Source of the DNA: Candidatus Cloacimonadota bacterium
GTDB taxonomy: Bacteria > Cloacimonadota > Cloacimonadia > JGIOTU-2
Assembly: GCA_030611765.1 (NCBI GenBank)
Contig: JAUWPE010000008.1
Location: 1 to 40,866, forward strand
Direction of reading: 5' to 3'
Length of the DNA: 40,866 nucleotides
Below are positions 26,753 to 35,561 of the stretch, in pieces. The notes beneath the pieces are model-generated. The model searched no databases and was not told the DNA's origin. It was given only the letters and a program-made list of their open reading frames with translations. Position 1 is the stretch's first letter, and the number at the start of each line of letters is the position of its first letter. The translations under genes were made by a program, and so were the position numbers.

Positions 26753-27964
26753 ATGTCTGTAGAAATTGAAAAGAGAAATCTAAAAGAAAGACTGATTAAA
26801 GCAATTCCTGTGTTAGAAAAAAGAATAACAGGTATCGTTCATGATTCTAATGATGTTGCTGATATCCTTCAAGATTCATTGTATGCTGCAATTTCTAAAT
26901 TAACAGAATTAAAAGAACCTTACAATCTTGAAGCTTGGATGATGAAAATCGCACACAATAAATGTATGGATTACTTTAAAAGAAAAAAGAAGTTCATACC
27001 TCTAGATGAAATAATAATGCAAAATCAGTCGATGAATAATAAGGTAATTAGCATTTCAGAATCAGAACACGAATATCTGATAAACGGCATCGGTAATCTA
27101 TCTGGACCATTGAGAACCGTTATTCAGATGAAATATTTTACACATAACTCCATCAAGGAGATCAGCCGTTACCTTAATGTACCGGAAGGAACAATCAAAC
27201 GTCGTCTTTTTGATGCACGAAATAAATTAAGAAAGGAATTTACGATGAAAGAAAAAACAAATATTAAACCTAAGATCATTATTACAGAAGTGGTGAACCC
27301 CACAGTTTCAAAAGTTAAACTTGCCGGCTATGGTCTATTCTTTGGTGCACCTTTCAAAGGAATTAATGATGTGGAATTAGTTGACAAGTACGATTATCCA
27401 GGCGAAATCTTCATGGGAAGAACCGTTTGTAAAGTTACACGAAAAACTACTATGCTGGGACATGAAGTGTGGGAAGTAGTGAACACCTACGATAAAAACG
27501 ATATTGAGAATAATCGGCATTTATATTATACCCTTACCGAGGAGAGTATTTCCATGGTTTTAAGAATTTTAAACTTCCCACCTGAGGTTCGGGTTGATCT
27601 CCCAGGAGATAACATGCCGAAATGGAGTAGAATAGTTAAAGTTGGTGAATTTATAAATAAGAAAGATAGTGAATATAGGATCGTAGATGTTGTAAATGTA
27701 AAAATCGGAGAGAAAGAATATAAAAATGTTATTAGACAGCGAGATAGTTGCGATGATTTCCATGGCAGATACTATGGTGAATATTATTTAAATACAGACG
27801 GCAGAGAAATTCTTCATCGGGATTATCTTGGAAAAGATTGGAAGATGGGTGGTTCTGTAACTTGGGATAAGTGGAAAGACTCGCCTGAGATCCGTTTTAG
27901 AGATGAGAGTTTTCGACTCATGTCGGAGTTTTTCTTGGTAGATCATTATACCGACTCTGAATAG
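26753..27964 (+). CDS. ECF-type sigma-70 factor with C-terminal extension of about 210 aa
   Basis: Sigma region 2 (DVADILQDSLYAAISKLTEL...WMMKIAHNKCMDYFKRKKK) and region 4 (LSGPLRTVIQMKYFTHNSIKEISRYLNVPEGTIKRRLFDARNKLRKEF), then an unassigned domain. Confidence 0.9.
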   Translation: MSVEIEKRNLKERLIKAIPVLEKRITGIVHDSNDVADILQDSLYAAISKLTELKEPYNLEAWMMKIAHNKCMDYFKRKKKFIPLDEIIMQNQSMNNKVISISESEHEYLINGIGNLSGPLRTVIQMKYFTHNSIKEISRYLNVPEGTIKRRLFDARNKLRKEFTMKEKTNIKPKIIITEVVNPTVSKVKLAGYGLFFGAPFKGINDVELVDKYDYPGEIFMGRTVCKVTRKTTMLGHEVWEVVNTYDKNDIENNRHLYYTLTEESISMVLRILNFPPEVRVDLPGDNMPKWSRIVKVGEFINKKDSEYRIVDVVNVKIGEKEYKNVIRQRDSCDDFHGRYYGEYYLNTDGREILHRDYLGKDWKMGGSVTWDKWKDSPEIRFRDESFRLMSEFFLVDHYTDSE

Positions 27965-27996
27965 TAACCGGAAATTGGTAAAAAGTATTGGGTGTA

Positions 27997-28205
27997 GGAA
28001 TTGGTAAAGAGGAGGTAGGAAGTAACGCAAGATTCCAATCTTGCGCATGTGCTCAACATCCGTCTTCATTTCACTACGCCGAGACAGGTCCGTCTCCATT
28101 TCATTTCAGTCTTCGCTACGCTTCCGTCTCCGTTACACTACGCCGAGACAAGACACCCAGACATTACGCCGTGACAGTTCCGTCTTCATTCCATTAAGCC
28201 GTAAC
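27997..28205. repeat. long interspersed repeat copy 1 (hairpin plus 24-nt modules)
   Basis: ggaattggtaaagaggaggtaggaagtaacgcaagattccaatcttgcgcatgtgctcaacatccgtcttcattt..., near-identical to 31663-31798; CGCAAGATT-CC-AATCTTGCG hairpin at 28026-28045. Confidence 0.88.
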
Positions 28206-28269
28206 AAGCGAAAAGCACCCCAGTTGAATAAAAAACAAATTCAACGGGGCAGGCGAAAGAACACGAAAA

Positions 28270-28318
28270 AATAAAATAACCACAGAGAACACAGAGAATA
28301 AAGAGCAAACAGAGGAAA
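28270..28318. repeat. CACAGAG-type interspersed repeat
   Basis: ataaccacagagaacacagagaataaagagcaaacagaggaaag. Confidence 0.7.
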
Positions 28319-28399
28319 GACTAACTTTAACAAGGAAATTCTCTTCACAATTGGCGTGTCATTATATATTGAATACAAATTAAAAATATTACAGAAGTA

Positions 28400-29724
28400 C
28401 ACTAGTGTCGCGTTATAAATCCCACAGGCACAGCTGGTTAGAAGAACAGCCTTCTGTGTTTTGTAACGCCGTATCTGTAAGTAGCTGATATAAAGGCAGT
28501 TTCTCAAAAAGGGAAACACTGATAATTTGTAGAATTGTGTAAAGACTCAAACTAATTTTGAGACTTTTTTTAATTATTGCTACTACCACATATGTACTGA
28601 TTGCTATCCAAATTTGAGTTTTTACAGCGTTGGCCGATGTTCCGAAAAATGACTTTATCTTTAGATGTTGTTTTATCCATTTAAAGAATAATTCTATTTT
28701 CCATCGGTTACGATATAACTCTGCAACCATCATTGCTGATATATCGAAATTATTAGTAAGGAAAACAAAATATTTATCATTTTCCGAATCATAATATTTT
28801 ACTCTTCGTAATTTATCCGGATAATGTTGTTTTGATTTGTAACCGGTGAATTTTACAATCTGATCACAACGTAATCCTGTTATTTTATCTACATGACTGG
28901 AATAAAGCCGTCTGAATTTTAGGTTCTTTTTTGCTCGAATAATAAAGAATGCTTTAGCTTGTTCGAAACAATAAAGCCTCTCATAATCAAGATAACCTCT
29001 ATCCATAATATAATAAGAACCGGGTTCGGGAAGTAGAACATCCAAGATGTTTACATCATGAATCAAGCCAGTTGTAATATCAATAAATGAAGGTATTGAC
29101 CCTCGAATATCCAACAATGTATGTAGTTTAATAGCGGCTTTATTTTTTCTGAATTTAGCCCAGGGAAATAATGACAGACATAAATCAATGGTTGTAAAAT
29201 CCAGAGCATAAATGGTATTTTCAATATCAAGTAAAAAATCAGAATCATCCTTATAAAGAGCTCGAGCTTTCGAAATCAATACTTGAGCAAAATCTGCATA
29301 GACACGCCAATCTCTGTTTTCATTCGCACGAGACAAGTTTGAAATAGATACATTACCCTTTATGCCCATGTGATACAGTTTGTTTGGTTGAGCATTCAGA
29401 CAAGCATCAATATCCCTCAAACTATCCCGATAACTTAACTGGGCAAAGCTCATACAAAGAAATTGATCCCAACATTTGAAATTACGTGTACGGTAATTAC
29501 CACCATATCTCTCTACGCATTTGTCGAACTTATACTTCGGAATAAAATCCATAATTTGAGAAAAAATTGTTTTGCTCATGTGCTATCCTTTGTTTGATAT
29601 TTAAATAACACATAAGGGTAAATAAAAATTCAAAGTCAAAATCGATTGATTTTTTCATAGCACTTAACTCTACAAGACAACAGATGTTACACGTTTTTAA
29701 TGACACCTTAACGCGACACTAGTG
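28400..29724 (-). mobile_element. IS4-family-like insertion sequence, 1325 bp, apparently intact
   Basis: 16-bp perfect terminal inverted repeats CACTAGTGTCGCGTTA (28400-28415) / TAACGCGACACTAGTG (29709-29724), flanked by 9-bp direct repeats ACAGAAGTA (28391-28399 and 29725-29733). Confidence 0.96.
28413..29579 (-). CDS. IS4-like DDE transposase with DUF4372-like N-terminus
   Basis: MSKTIFSQIMDFIPKYKFDKCVERYGGNYRTRNFKCWDQFLCMSFAQLSYRDSLRDIDACL; YALDFTTIDLCLSLF, YYIMDRGYLDYERL, LYRNRWKIELFFKWIKQHLKIKSFFGTS. Confidence 0.95.
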   Translation of the reverse strand: MSKTIFSQIMDFIPKYKFDKCVERYGGNYRTRNFKCWDQFLCMSFAQLSYRDSLRDIDACLNAQPNKLYHMGIKGNVSISNLSRANENRDWRVYADFAQVLISKARALYKDDSDFLLDIENTIYALDFTTIDLCLSLFPWAKFRKNKAAIKLHTLLDIRGSIPSFIDITTGLIHDVNILDVLLPEPGSYYIMDRGYLDYERLYCFEQAKAFFIIRAKKNLKFRRLYSSHVDKITGLRCDQIVKFTGYKSKQHYPDKLRRVKYYDSENDKYFVFLTNNFDISAMMVAELYRNRWKIELFFKWIKQHLKIKSFFGTSANAVKTQIWIAISTYVVVAIIKKSLKISLSLYTILQIISVSLFEKLPLYQLLTDTALQNTEGCSSNQLCLWDL

Positions 29725-29871
29725 ACAGAAGTATTATAGAAATAGTAAACAAAACAAATATATTGACACCTTAAATTAAATTTTATTTTTTTACCAAAAT
29801 TGTTTATGAGAAATATATATGATAAAAAGAAATAAACATAAAACTTTTCTCTGTTTTTTCTATGAGGAACA

Positions 29872-31590
29872 ATGTTAAACTGCAAGTTTAATCCCGACAT
29901 TTCGGGGAAAAAAATCATTGTCTTTAGTATTGTTTGTCTCTTTTTCATTCCCTCCTTTATGTTTGGAGGTGAATGGGAAATTCATGGACAATTAAACCAA
30001 AGAATCTCAGATACTGCTGAAATGATTCAATTAAGTCCAGAGAGTTGTAATCTTTTAGGTTATAACAATCTTATTTGGGTTGGCGGTGGACACATTCCAG
30101 CTAGTCAAAGTGCTACTTTTTATTGGGCTATCTATCAAATGGACACCGCAGAGCTTATTTTTGAAGGTAATATGCTATCGGCTAGAATGAGTTTTTCTGT
30201 AGTAGAAATTTCTGACAATCGTCTCTTAATCATGTCTGGATACAATCCTGATTACGGAGAAATTGCAGATTGTGAAATTCTAAACCTTCCTGCTCTTATT
30301 GAAACCTCTCTTACTCTTAGTATTCCTACTGATGATGCTAATCCTAGCTCTGGTTCATCAGCTATTGTTTTAAATAACAATAATATTCTTTATGGTGGTG
30401 GTGGACAAAGTGATGGTTATAAATGGCAGATATTTGATATTAACACTGAAATCTGGGGAACAATCTTTTATTCCATAATAGGTCGACACGATTTCCAACT
30501 TCAATTAGATCCTCTTTCTGACAATGTCATTGCCATGGCTGGCAATCCCACTTATGGAGAGATTGAAATCTTTAATCCAAACACCGGACAATGGGCTCTG
30601 GGTCCAGCTATTCCTCAACCAGTTTATGCTGCGCGCACTGAAGTTGTTTCTGATTCACAAATTGTTCTTACTGGTGGTTATGCCTGGACCGAATTCTTTA
30701 ATCAAACCGTCCTCTACAACACAATCACCAATACCATCACTGAACTTAATGCCTTTCCCCTTGGCCGTTGTAATCATGGTGCTGTTTGGATTGAACCCTT
30801 GCAATCACTTTTTATTGGCGGTGGGTATACTTCAAGCAGTGCTACTAAGACCTGCTATTCATTTCATCTTCCCATTCTTAGCTGGGTGACTGAAAACAAC
30901 TTGAATATCTATAATTCCTGGATGAATTTCTTCTTGACAAATGACTATCATATTTTCGGAATTGGTAATAATTATGGAAGAAATCTTGAACTCTATACTT
31001 GGAACTATGCTCCTTATCTTATTGACTACTCTTATGCCACTACCACTATTCCCCCTACTGCTGACATCAATGTTGAAGTTTATGATTCTAATGTAGATTC
31101 TGTTGCTGTTCAATTTATCTTTGTTGAAGATAATGATACCACTTATACGGGCTGGACTGAATTCCGTCCTTCTGGCTACCTCTTCTCTATTGAACATGAA
31201 TGGGGAAGTGCAACTTCTTCTCATGAAGTAATTTGTGAGATGAAAGACATAAACGCCCCCTGGAATGTTCATAATTCATTCGCTGATTCTCTGCTTACTG
31301 TTAATGTATCTGTTGACCCTCATGCTCCTGAAACAATTCTGATGCAAATCACCCCTCATCCTGTCAAAGACAACGCTGTAATTCACTTTACTATTCAAAA
31401 ATCTTCTCATGTTCAAATTGACCTCTATAATCTCAAAGGTCAATTGATTCAAAATGTATTTCAAAATCCTTGCTTTCCTGGAAATTATGAAATTGACTTC
31501 AATACTGAACATCTTGCTGGAGGAATGTATTTCCTCAAATTTCAAACTGAAACTAAAAAATTTATAAAAAAAATGGTTCTTATAAAATAA
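29872..31590 (+). CDS. secreted kelch-like beta-propeller protein with T9SS type A C-terminal sorting domain
   Basis: Hydrophobic signal; recurrent LLGYNNLIWVGGGHIP / NNILYGGGGQSDGYKWQIFD / QIVLTGGYAW repeats; C-terminal ITPHPVKDNAVIHFTIQKSSHVQIDLYNLKGQLIQNV...LAGGMYFLKFQTETKKFIKKMVLIK. Confidence 0.85.
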   Translation: MLNCKFNPDISGKKIIVFSIVCLFFIPSFMFGGEWEIHGQLNQRISDTAEMIQLSPESCNLLGYNNLIWVGGGHIPASQSATFYWAIYQMDTAELIFEGNMLSARMSFSVVEISDNRLLIMSGYNPDYGEIADCEILNLPALIETSLTLSIPTDDANPSSGSSAIVLNNNNILYGGGGQSDGYKWQIFDINTEIWGTIFYSIIGRHDFQLQLDPLSDNVIAMAGNPTYGEIEIFNPNTGQWALGPAIPQPVYAARTEVVSDSQIVLTGGYAWTEFFNQTVLYNTITNTITELNAFPLGRCNHGAVWIEPLQSLFIGGGYTSSSATKTCYSFHLPILSWVTENNLNIYNSWMNFFLTNDYHIFGIGNNYGRNLELYTWNYAPYLIDYSYATTTIPPTADINVEVYDSNVDSVAVQFIFVEDNDTTYTGWTEFRPSGYLFSIEHEWGSATSSHEVICEMKDINAPWNVHNSFADSLLTVNVSVDPHAPETILMQITPHPVKDNAVIHFTIQKSSHVQIDLYNLKGQLIQNVFQNPCFPGNYEIDFNTEHLAGGMYFLKFQTETKKFIKKMVLIK

Positions 31591-31594
31591 AGCC

Positions 31595-31624
31595 CTCGCT
31601 TAATCATAACGAGTGTTTTTTCTT
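31595..31624 (+). terminator. rho-independent terminator
   Basis: CTCG-c-TTA-atca-TAA-CGAG stem followed by TGTTTTTTCTT just after the stop at 31590. Confidence 0.7.
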
Positions 31625-31662
31625 ACCTATTATTTGCGCTCCTGCAGCGCTTTACCAATTTG

Positions 31663-31840
31663 GGAATTGGTAAAGAGGAGGTGGGAAGTAACGCAAGATT
31701 CCAATCTTGCGCATGTTCTCAACATCCGTCTTCATTTCATTTCAGTCTTCGCTACGCTTCCGTCTCCGTTACACTACGCCGAGACAAGACGCCCAGACAG
31801 GACGCCGAGACAGGTCAGTATTCGGTTCACTACGCCTTAA
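31663..31840. repeat. long interspersed repeat copy 2
   Basis: Near-identical to 27997-28163 but lacking a 30-nt segment; hairpin at 31692-31711; 24-nt module at 31762-31785. Confidence 0.88.
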
Positions 31841-31995
31841 CAGGTCGGAATGTTGAGCTACAATTGAATTATCTTATCAGCGTTGAACTTGTTCGCCCAC
31901 TGGCGAATCTGCCTCATCAACGATAATCTGCGTTCTATTTCCCTCTTGATATTTTCAAGGAAATTGACATCCATTTATGCATACAAAAATTTCAC

Positions 31996-34900
31996 ATGAA
32001 AGAATTCTCAGGATGTAAAATGAGAAAGAAATATGCGATTTTGTTCCTCTTACTTGTTACAATTTTCCTAAATCATTCATTGCTTTATGCAAGGAAGAAA
32101 TCGAATGAAGATATCAAACCTTATTCTAATGAATTGTATTTCCAGCAGGATACAGAACCGATTGAATTCGAGTACACAGGAAATCCTCTTGACTATGCAG
32201 GAAAGCGCATAGGCATGGATGTACGCAATTTTGAATTGCCAAAAGCATACGAAAACTCATACAGATTTGCCTGCAGATTTCCGCTAATTGATTATGTGTC
32301 CAATCAGCCGCTGTACTTGAAACAATGGACAGAAGAGGTAAGTGAACGCTTTCTTGAGATTCATAAGAAAGAGGGGATCAAAGTAACAAATTATGCACTT
32401 GAATTACTGCGTGACACCCAGGAATTTCCTTCCATGAGCATCACTGAGAATGTAGAATTATTGGATGATTTCAAAGATATGCTGCGAAGTCGCTCATTTT
32501 CCGTTGAATATCAAAATGCTGTTTCAAATCTGGTAGAAAAATATCTCATTTCAAAATCTATGATCGTAAAAGCGAAGGAGAATTTGTCATCGGAAGATTT
32601 ACAATTTTTCAATGATAATCCGGGCTATTTCCTTATTCCGGATGGCGAGCATATGCCTGCAATAACAGGAGATGTTTCAACTCATTTTGAATTTATCGAG
32701 CATGCCAGAAAATTCAAGTATCAGTATATGTTCTTTGCTGCAAAGCTCATGTCCGATGCGATATACGAATATTGGAATGCAACAAAGGATATGGCTGTTT
32801 CTGATATTTATACTGAAAGTTCTGCTTATGAGGAACCCTTCATTTATGTGACAAATTCATTAAGAATTGTCATTCGAGGAGTGGGTGATGATGTATATAC
32901 GAGGGATGCCCATTTGCTCATAGATGTTGGAGGCGACGATATATATCACAACAATGCAGGCGGATGCAGATCGAGCTTTGAAGAGATCACAGTGTGTATC
33001 GATCACAATGGCAATGACAGATATGATTTACCAAATGACCTTTATGTGCAGGGCTTCGGTTTCTTGGGATGCGGATTCCTTGTAGATTTCAAGGGCAATG
33101 ATGTGTATAATGCAAAGCATTTTGCGCAGGGAGCAGGCGTATGCGGAGTGGGTGTTCTCTGGGATAATTCAGGATTTGATACCTACAGCGCGCATGCGTT
33201 TTGTCAGGGCGCAGGCATGTTCGGTCTGGGCATGCTGCTGGATGATAATGGTGAAGATCTATATGACTGCTCCACACTTGGGCAGGGAGGAGCAACAACT
33301 CTCGGTATGGGCATTCTGTCAGATTTGAATGGTGATGATCGCTACTATCTTGCAATTGACGAGTCAAAAGACAAATTGGGTAATCTTCCCGGTTACGGGC
33401 AGGGGGGAGCACTTTCCTTTAGACATTATCCTTGGAAGAAAAAACTCACTGCTTATGGCGGTGCAGGTCTGCTCTTTGATGCATCAGGTAATGACAGATA
33501 CTGGACAAAGGGCTGGTGCGATCAAGGCGGCAGTTATATTATGTCATTGGGTGCGCTGGTGGATCAATCCGGAAATGATCATTACACAGCAAATACAGGT
33601 CAGGGCAGTGGTACTCACATCACAAATGCAATCCTGATCGATGAAGATGGGCACGACATTTATGAAGGAAGTTTTCGAACTGGGGCTTCGGGCGATGATC
33701 GTTCATCGGGTTTTCTCATAGATTATGCAGGAAATGACGTTTACAAGTCGCTAACCTCATCCTATGGCACTGGTGCCAAGCCCATGAGTTATTCGCTTTT
33801 CATTGATTACAAGGGAGAAGATACCTATATTTGCAGTGAGCCGAAAAATGAAATCACGTTCAATAACTGGCAGAGTTTTGGGGGAGTATGGCCTGAATCG
33901 GAACCATATAATTGGCCCTATGCGATCTGCATGGATCTCGATGGAGAAGACGATTATCAGGTTCGATTTCATAAAAATAATTCAGAAAGATCGAGCTTCG
34001 GTCATGGAATATTTCTTGATACCGATTGGAATGGTGGTGATATAATCGGGGAAATACATAATGAGTTGAAAGAGCAGACTAAACCGGAATTAAGCAGTAA
34101 GATCAAGAATTCACAATATTATGACGATATAAAGGAATTATTATCTCAAAGTACCTTCATACGCTTTCAGGTAGTTGGGAAATTAATTCAGGATTCGACA
34201 GACATCATACCTTATCTTACTGAAATTCTAAAAACTTCAGAGAATCGAAATGTAAATCGTGATGTAATGGAGATCATTCATTATTATCTGGTGAATGAGA
34301 AATTATCAGAAACTTCAGAAAAACCAATTATTTCTCTTCTGGATGCACCCGACGAAGAGGTTCGTTACATCATAGCTGATGATATTGGAATGTGGGAATT
34401 GAAAATAGGGGAAGACGCTTTGCTAAATACTGCGATTATTGATACATCAGCAGATGTTAGGTATGCAGCTTTAAAATCACTTATTATTCTAAAATCGATG
34501 AAAGGACTACCCATTGCACGCAGATTTTGTGAGAAGGATCCATCTGAAAAAGTGCGCAGGGTGGCAACTACATATTTAGGAATTGTAAATGATGGCATTG
34601 ATCCCTTCCCATTATTGAGTTATATTCTGCAGCATGATTCCTCACCTTCAGTTCGGGTGGAAGCAGCAGAAGCTATGGGAAAGCTTAATGATGAACAATC
34701 AGTACCCTTCTTACGGGACGCAGCAAAATCCTTTGATGTCTATCTCCAACGGGCTGCTGGCAAAAGTTTGGCTGAATTGGGTTATATTGAAGGCATTGAA
34801 ATTTTGATCGAGTCATTATTATTTCCATCTATCGATGCCTTTGAAAATTATAATTACAATGTTCCAAATTTCATTGCAATGTATTCCGGTTATGATCTAC

Positions 34901-35379
34901 CTGAAGCAGAGCGGTATGATAAGACAAAATGGGAAGAATGGTTTGCAGCGAATAAAAATTCAATAGATATTCAAAAAAATCTTGAGAACTTGCATGCATA
35001 CAAGGAGCTTCAAGATTCACTTTCTGATCTTTCCGATAAAGAGAAAATTTCTAAGTATGAAGCATTCTTGGGAACTCATCCCAATTATTTTCAGGCAAAA
35101 AAAGAGCTTGCTCAGATACTGAACAGAGTTGCATGGGATATGGTTACTGCTCCAAAAGAGAATAAAAGATATGATCCGGTACTCGGTCTTAAGTACGCAA
35201 AACGCTGCGTGGAACTCGATCCTCAATTGAATTATATTGACACACTTGCAGAGGCATATTATATAAATAGAAATTATGATAAAGCACTTGAAATATGCAA
35301 TGATATTCTTAAGAATCATCCAAAAGATAAAATGTTTTTAGAGAGAAAAATACGTTGTGAGCACCTTTCTGGAAAGTAA
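31996..35379 (+). CDS. large exported protein: tandem GxDxY repeats, HEAT repeats, C-terminal TPR-like region
   Basis: Signal peptide (alternative ATG 32020); about 13 GxDxY motifs (GDDIYHN, GNDRYDL, GNDVYNA, GFDTYSA, GEDLYDC...); HEAT-type VRYAALKSLIILKSMKGLPIARRFCEKDPSEKVRRVATTYLG, VRVEAAEAMGKLNDEQSVPFLRDAAKS; TPR-like C-terminus. Confidence 0.82.
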   Translation: MKEFSGCKMRKKYAILFLLLVTIFLNHSLLYARKKSNEDIKPYSNELYFQQDTEPIEFEYTGNPLDYAGKRIGMDVRNFELPKAYENSYRFACRFPLIDYVSNQPLYLKQWTEEVSERFLEIHKKEGIKVTNYALELLRDTQEFPSMSITENVELLDDFKDMLRSRSFSVEYQNAVSNLVEKYLISKSMIVKAKENLSSEDLQFFNDNPGYFLIPDGEHMPAITGDVSTHFEFIEHARKFKYQYMFFAAKLMSDAIYEYWNATKDMAVSDIYTESSAYEEPFIYVTNSLRIVIRGVGDDVYTRDAHLLIDVGGDDIYHNNAGGCRSSFEEITVCIDHNGNDRYDLPNDLYVQGFGFLGCGFLVDFKGNDVYNAKHFAQGAGVCGVGVLWDNSGFDTYSAHAFCQGAGMFGLGMLLDDNGEDLYDCSTLGQGGATTLGMGILSDLNGDDRYYLAIDESKDKLGNLPGYGQGGALSFRHYPWKKKLTAYGGAGLLFDASGNDRYWTKGWCDQGGSYIMSLGALVDQSGNDHYTANTGQGSGTHITNAILIDEDGHDIYEGSFRTGASGDDRSSGFLIDYAGNDVYKSLTSSYGTGAKPMSYSLFIDYKGEDTYICSEPKNEITFNNWQSFGGVWPESEPYNWPYAICMDLDGEDDYQVRFHKNNSERSSFGHGIFLDTDWNGGDIIGEIHNELKEQTKPELSSKIKNSQYYDDIKELLSQSTFIRFQVVGKLIQDSTDIIPYLTEILKTSENRNVNRDVMEIIHYYLVNEKLSETSEKPIISLLDAPDEEVRYIIADDIGMWELKIGEDALLNTAIIDTSADVRYAALKSLIILKSMKGLPIARRFCEKDPSEKVRRVATTYLGIVNDGIDPFPLLSYILQHDSSPSVRVEAAEAMGKLNDEQSVPFLRDAAKSFDVYLQRAAGKSLAELGYIEGIEILIESLLFPSIDAFENYNYNVPNFIAMYSGYDLPEAERYDKTKWEEWFAANKNSIDIQKNLENLHAYKELQDSLSDLSDKEKISKYEAFLGTHPNYFQAKKELAQILNRVAWDMVTAPKENKRYDPVLGLKYAKRCVELDPQLNYIDTLAEAYYINRNYDKALEICNDILKNHPKDKMFLERKIRCEHLSGK

Positions 35380-35561
35380 ATAAAAAAAGTTTCGGAGTAG
35401 ATTTTATAAAAGGTTAAATATGATTTTTTTTAAGTAATTTCCATCCTGTGAAACTTGAGTAAATTATTTCCACTTTTTCAAAAAAACTTGACGACCCTCA
35501 TGAACAGCATACCTTTTTGTTCAAATTTTTTTGAATAAAAAATTAAATATGAAAGTAAGCA

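Noticed and set aside
27988-28274. Overlapping ORFs MGVGIGKEEVGSNARFQSCACAQ... and the similar one at 31660-31926
   Set aside because: Conserved only because the underlying DNA repeat is duplicated; no RBS or protein-family signal.
33089-33637. ORFs of 76-107 aa within the HEAT protein gene
   Set aside because: Alternative-frame/antisense artefacts of the Gly-Asp repeat DNA.
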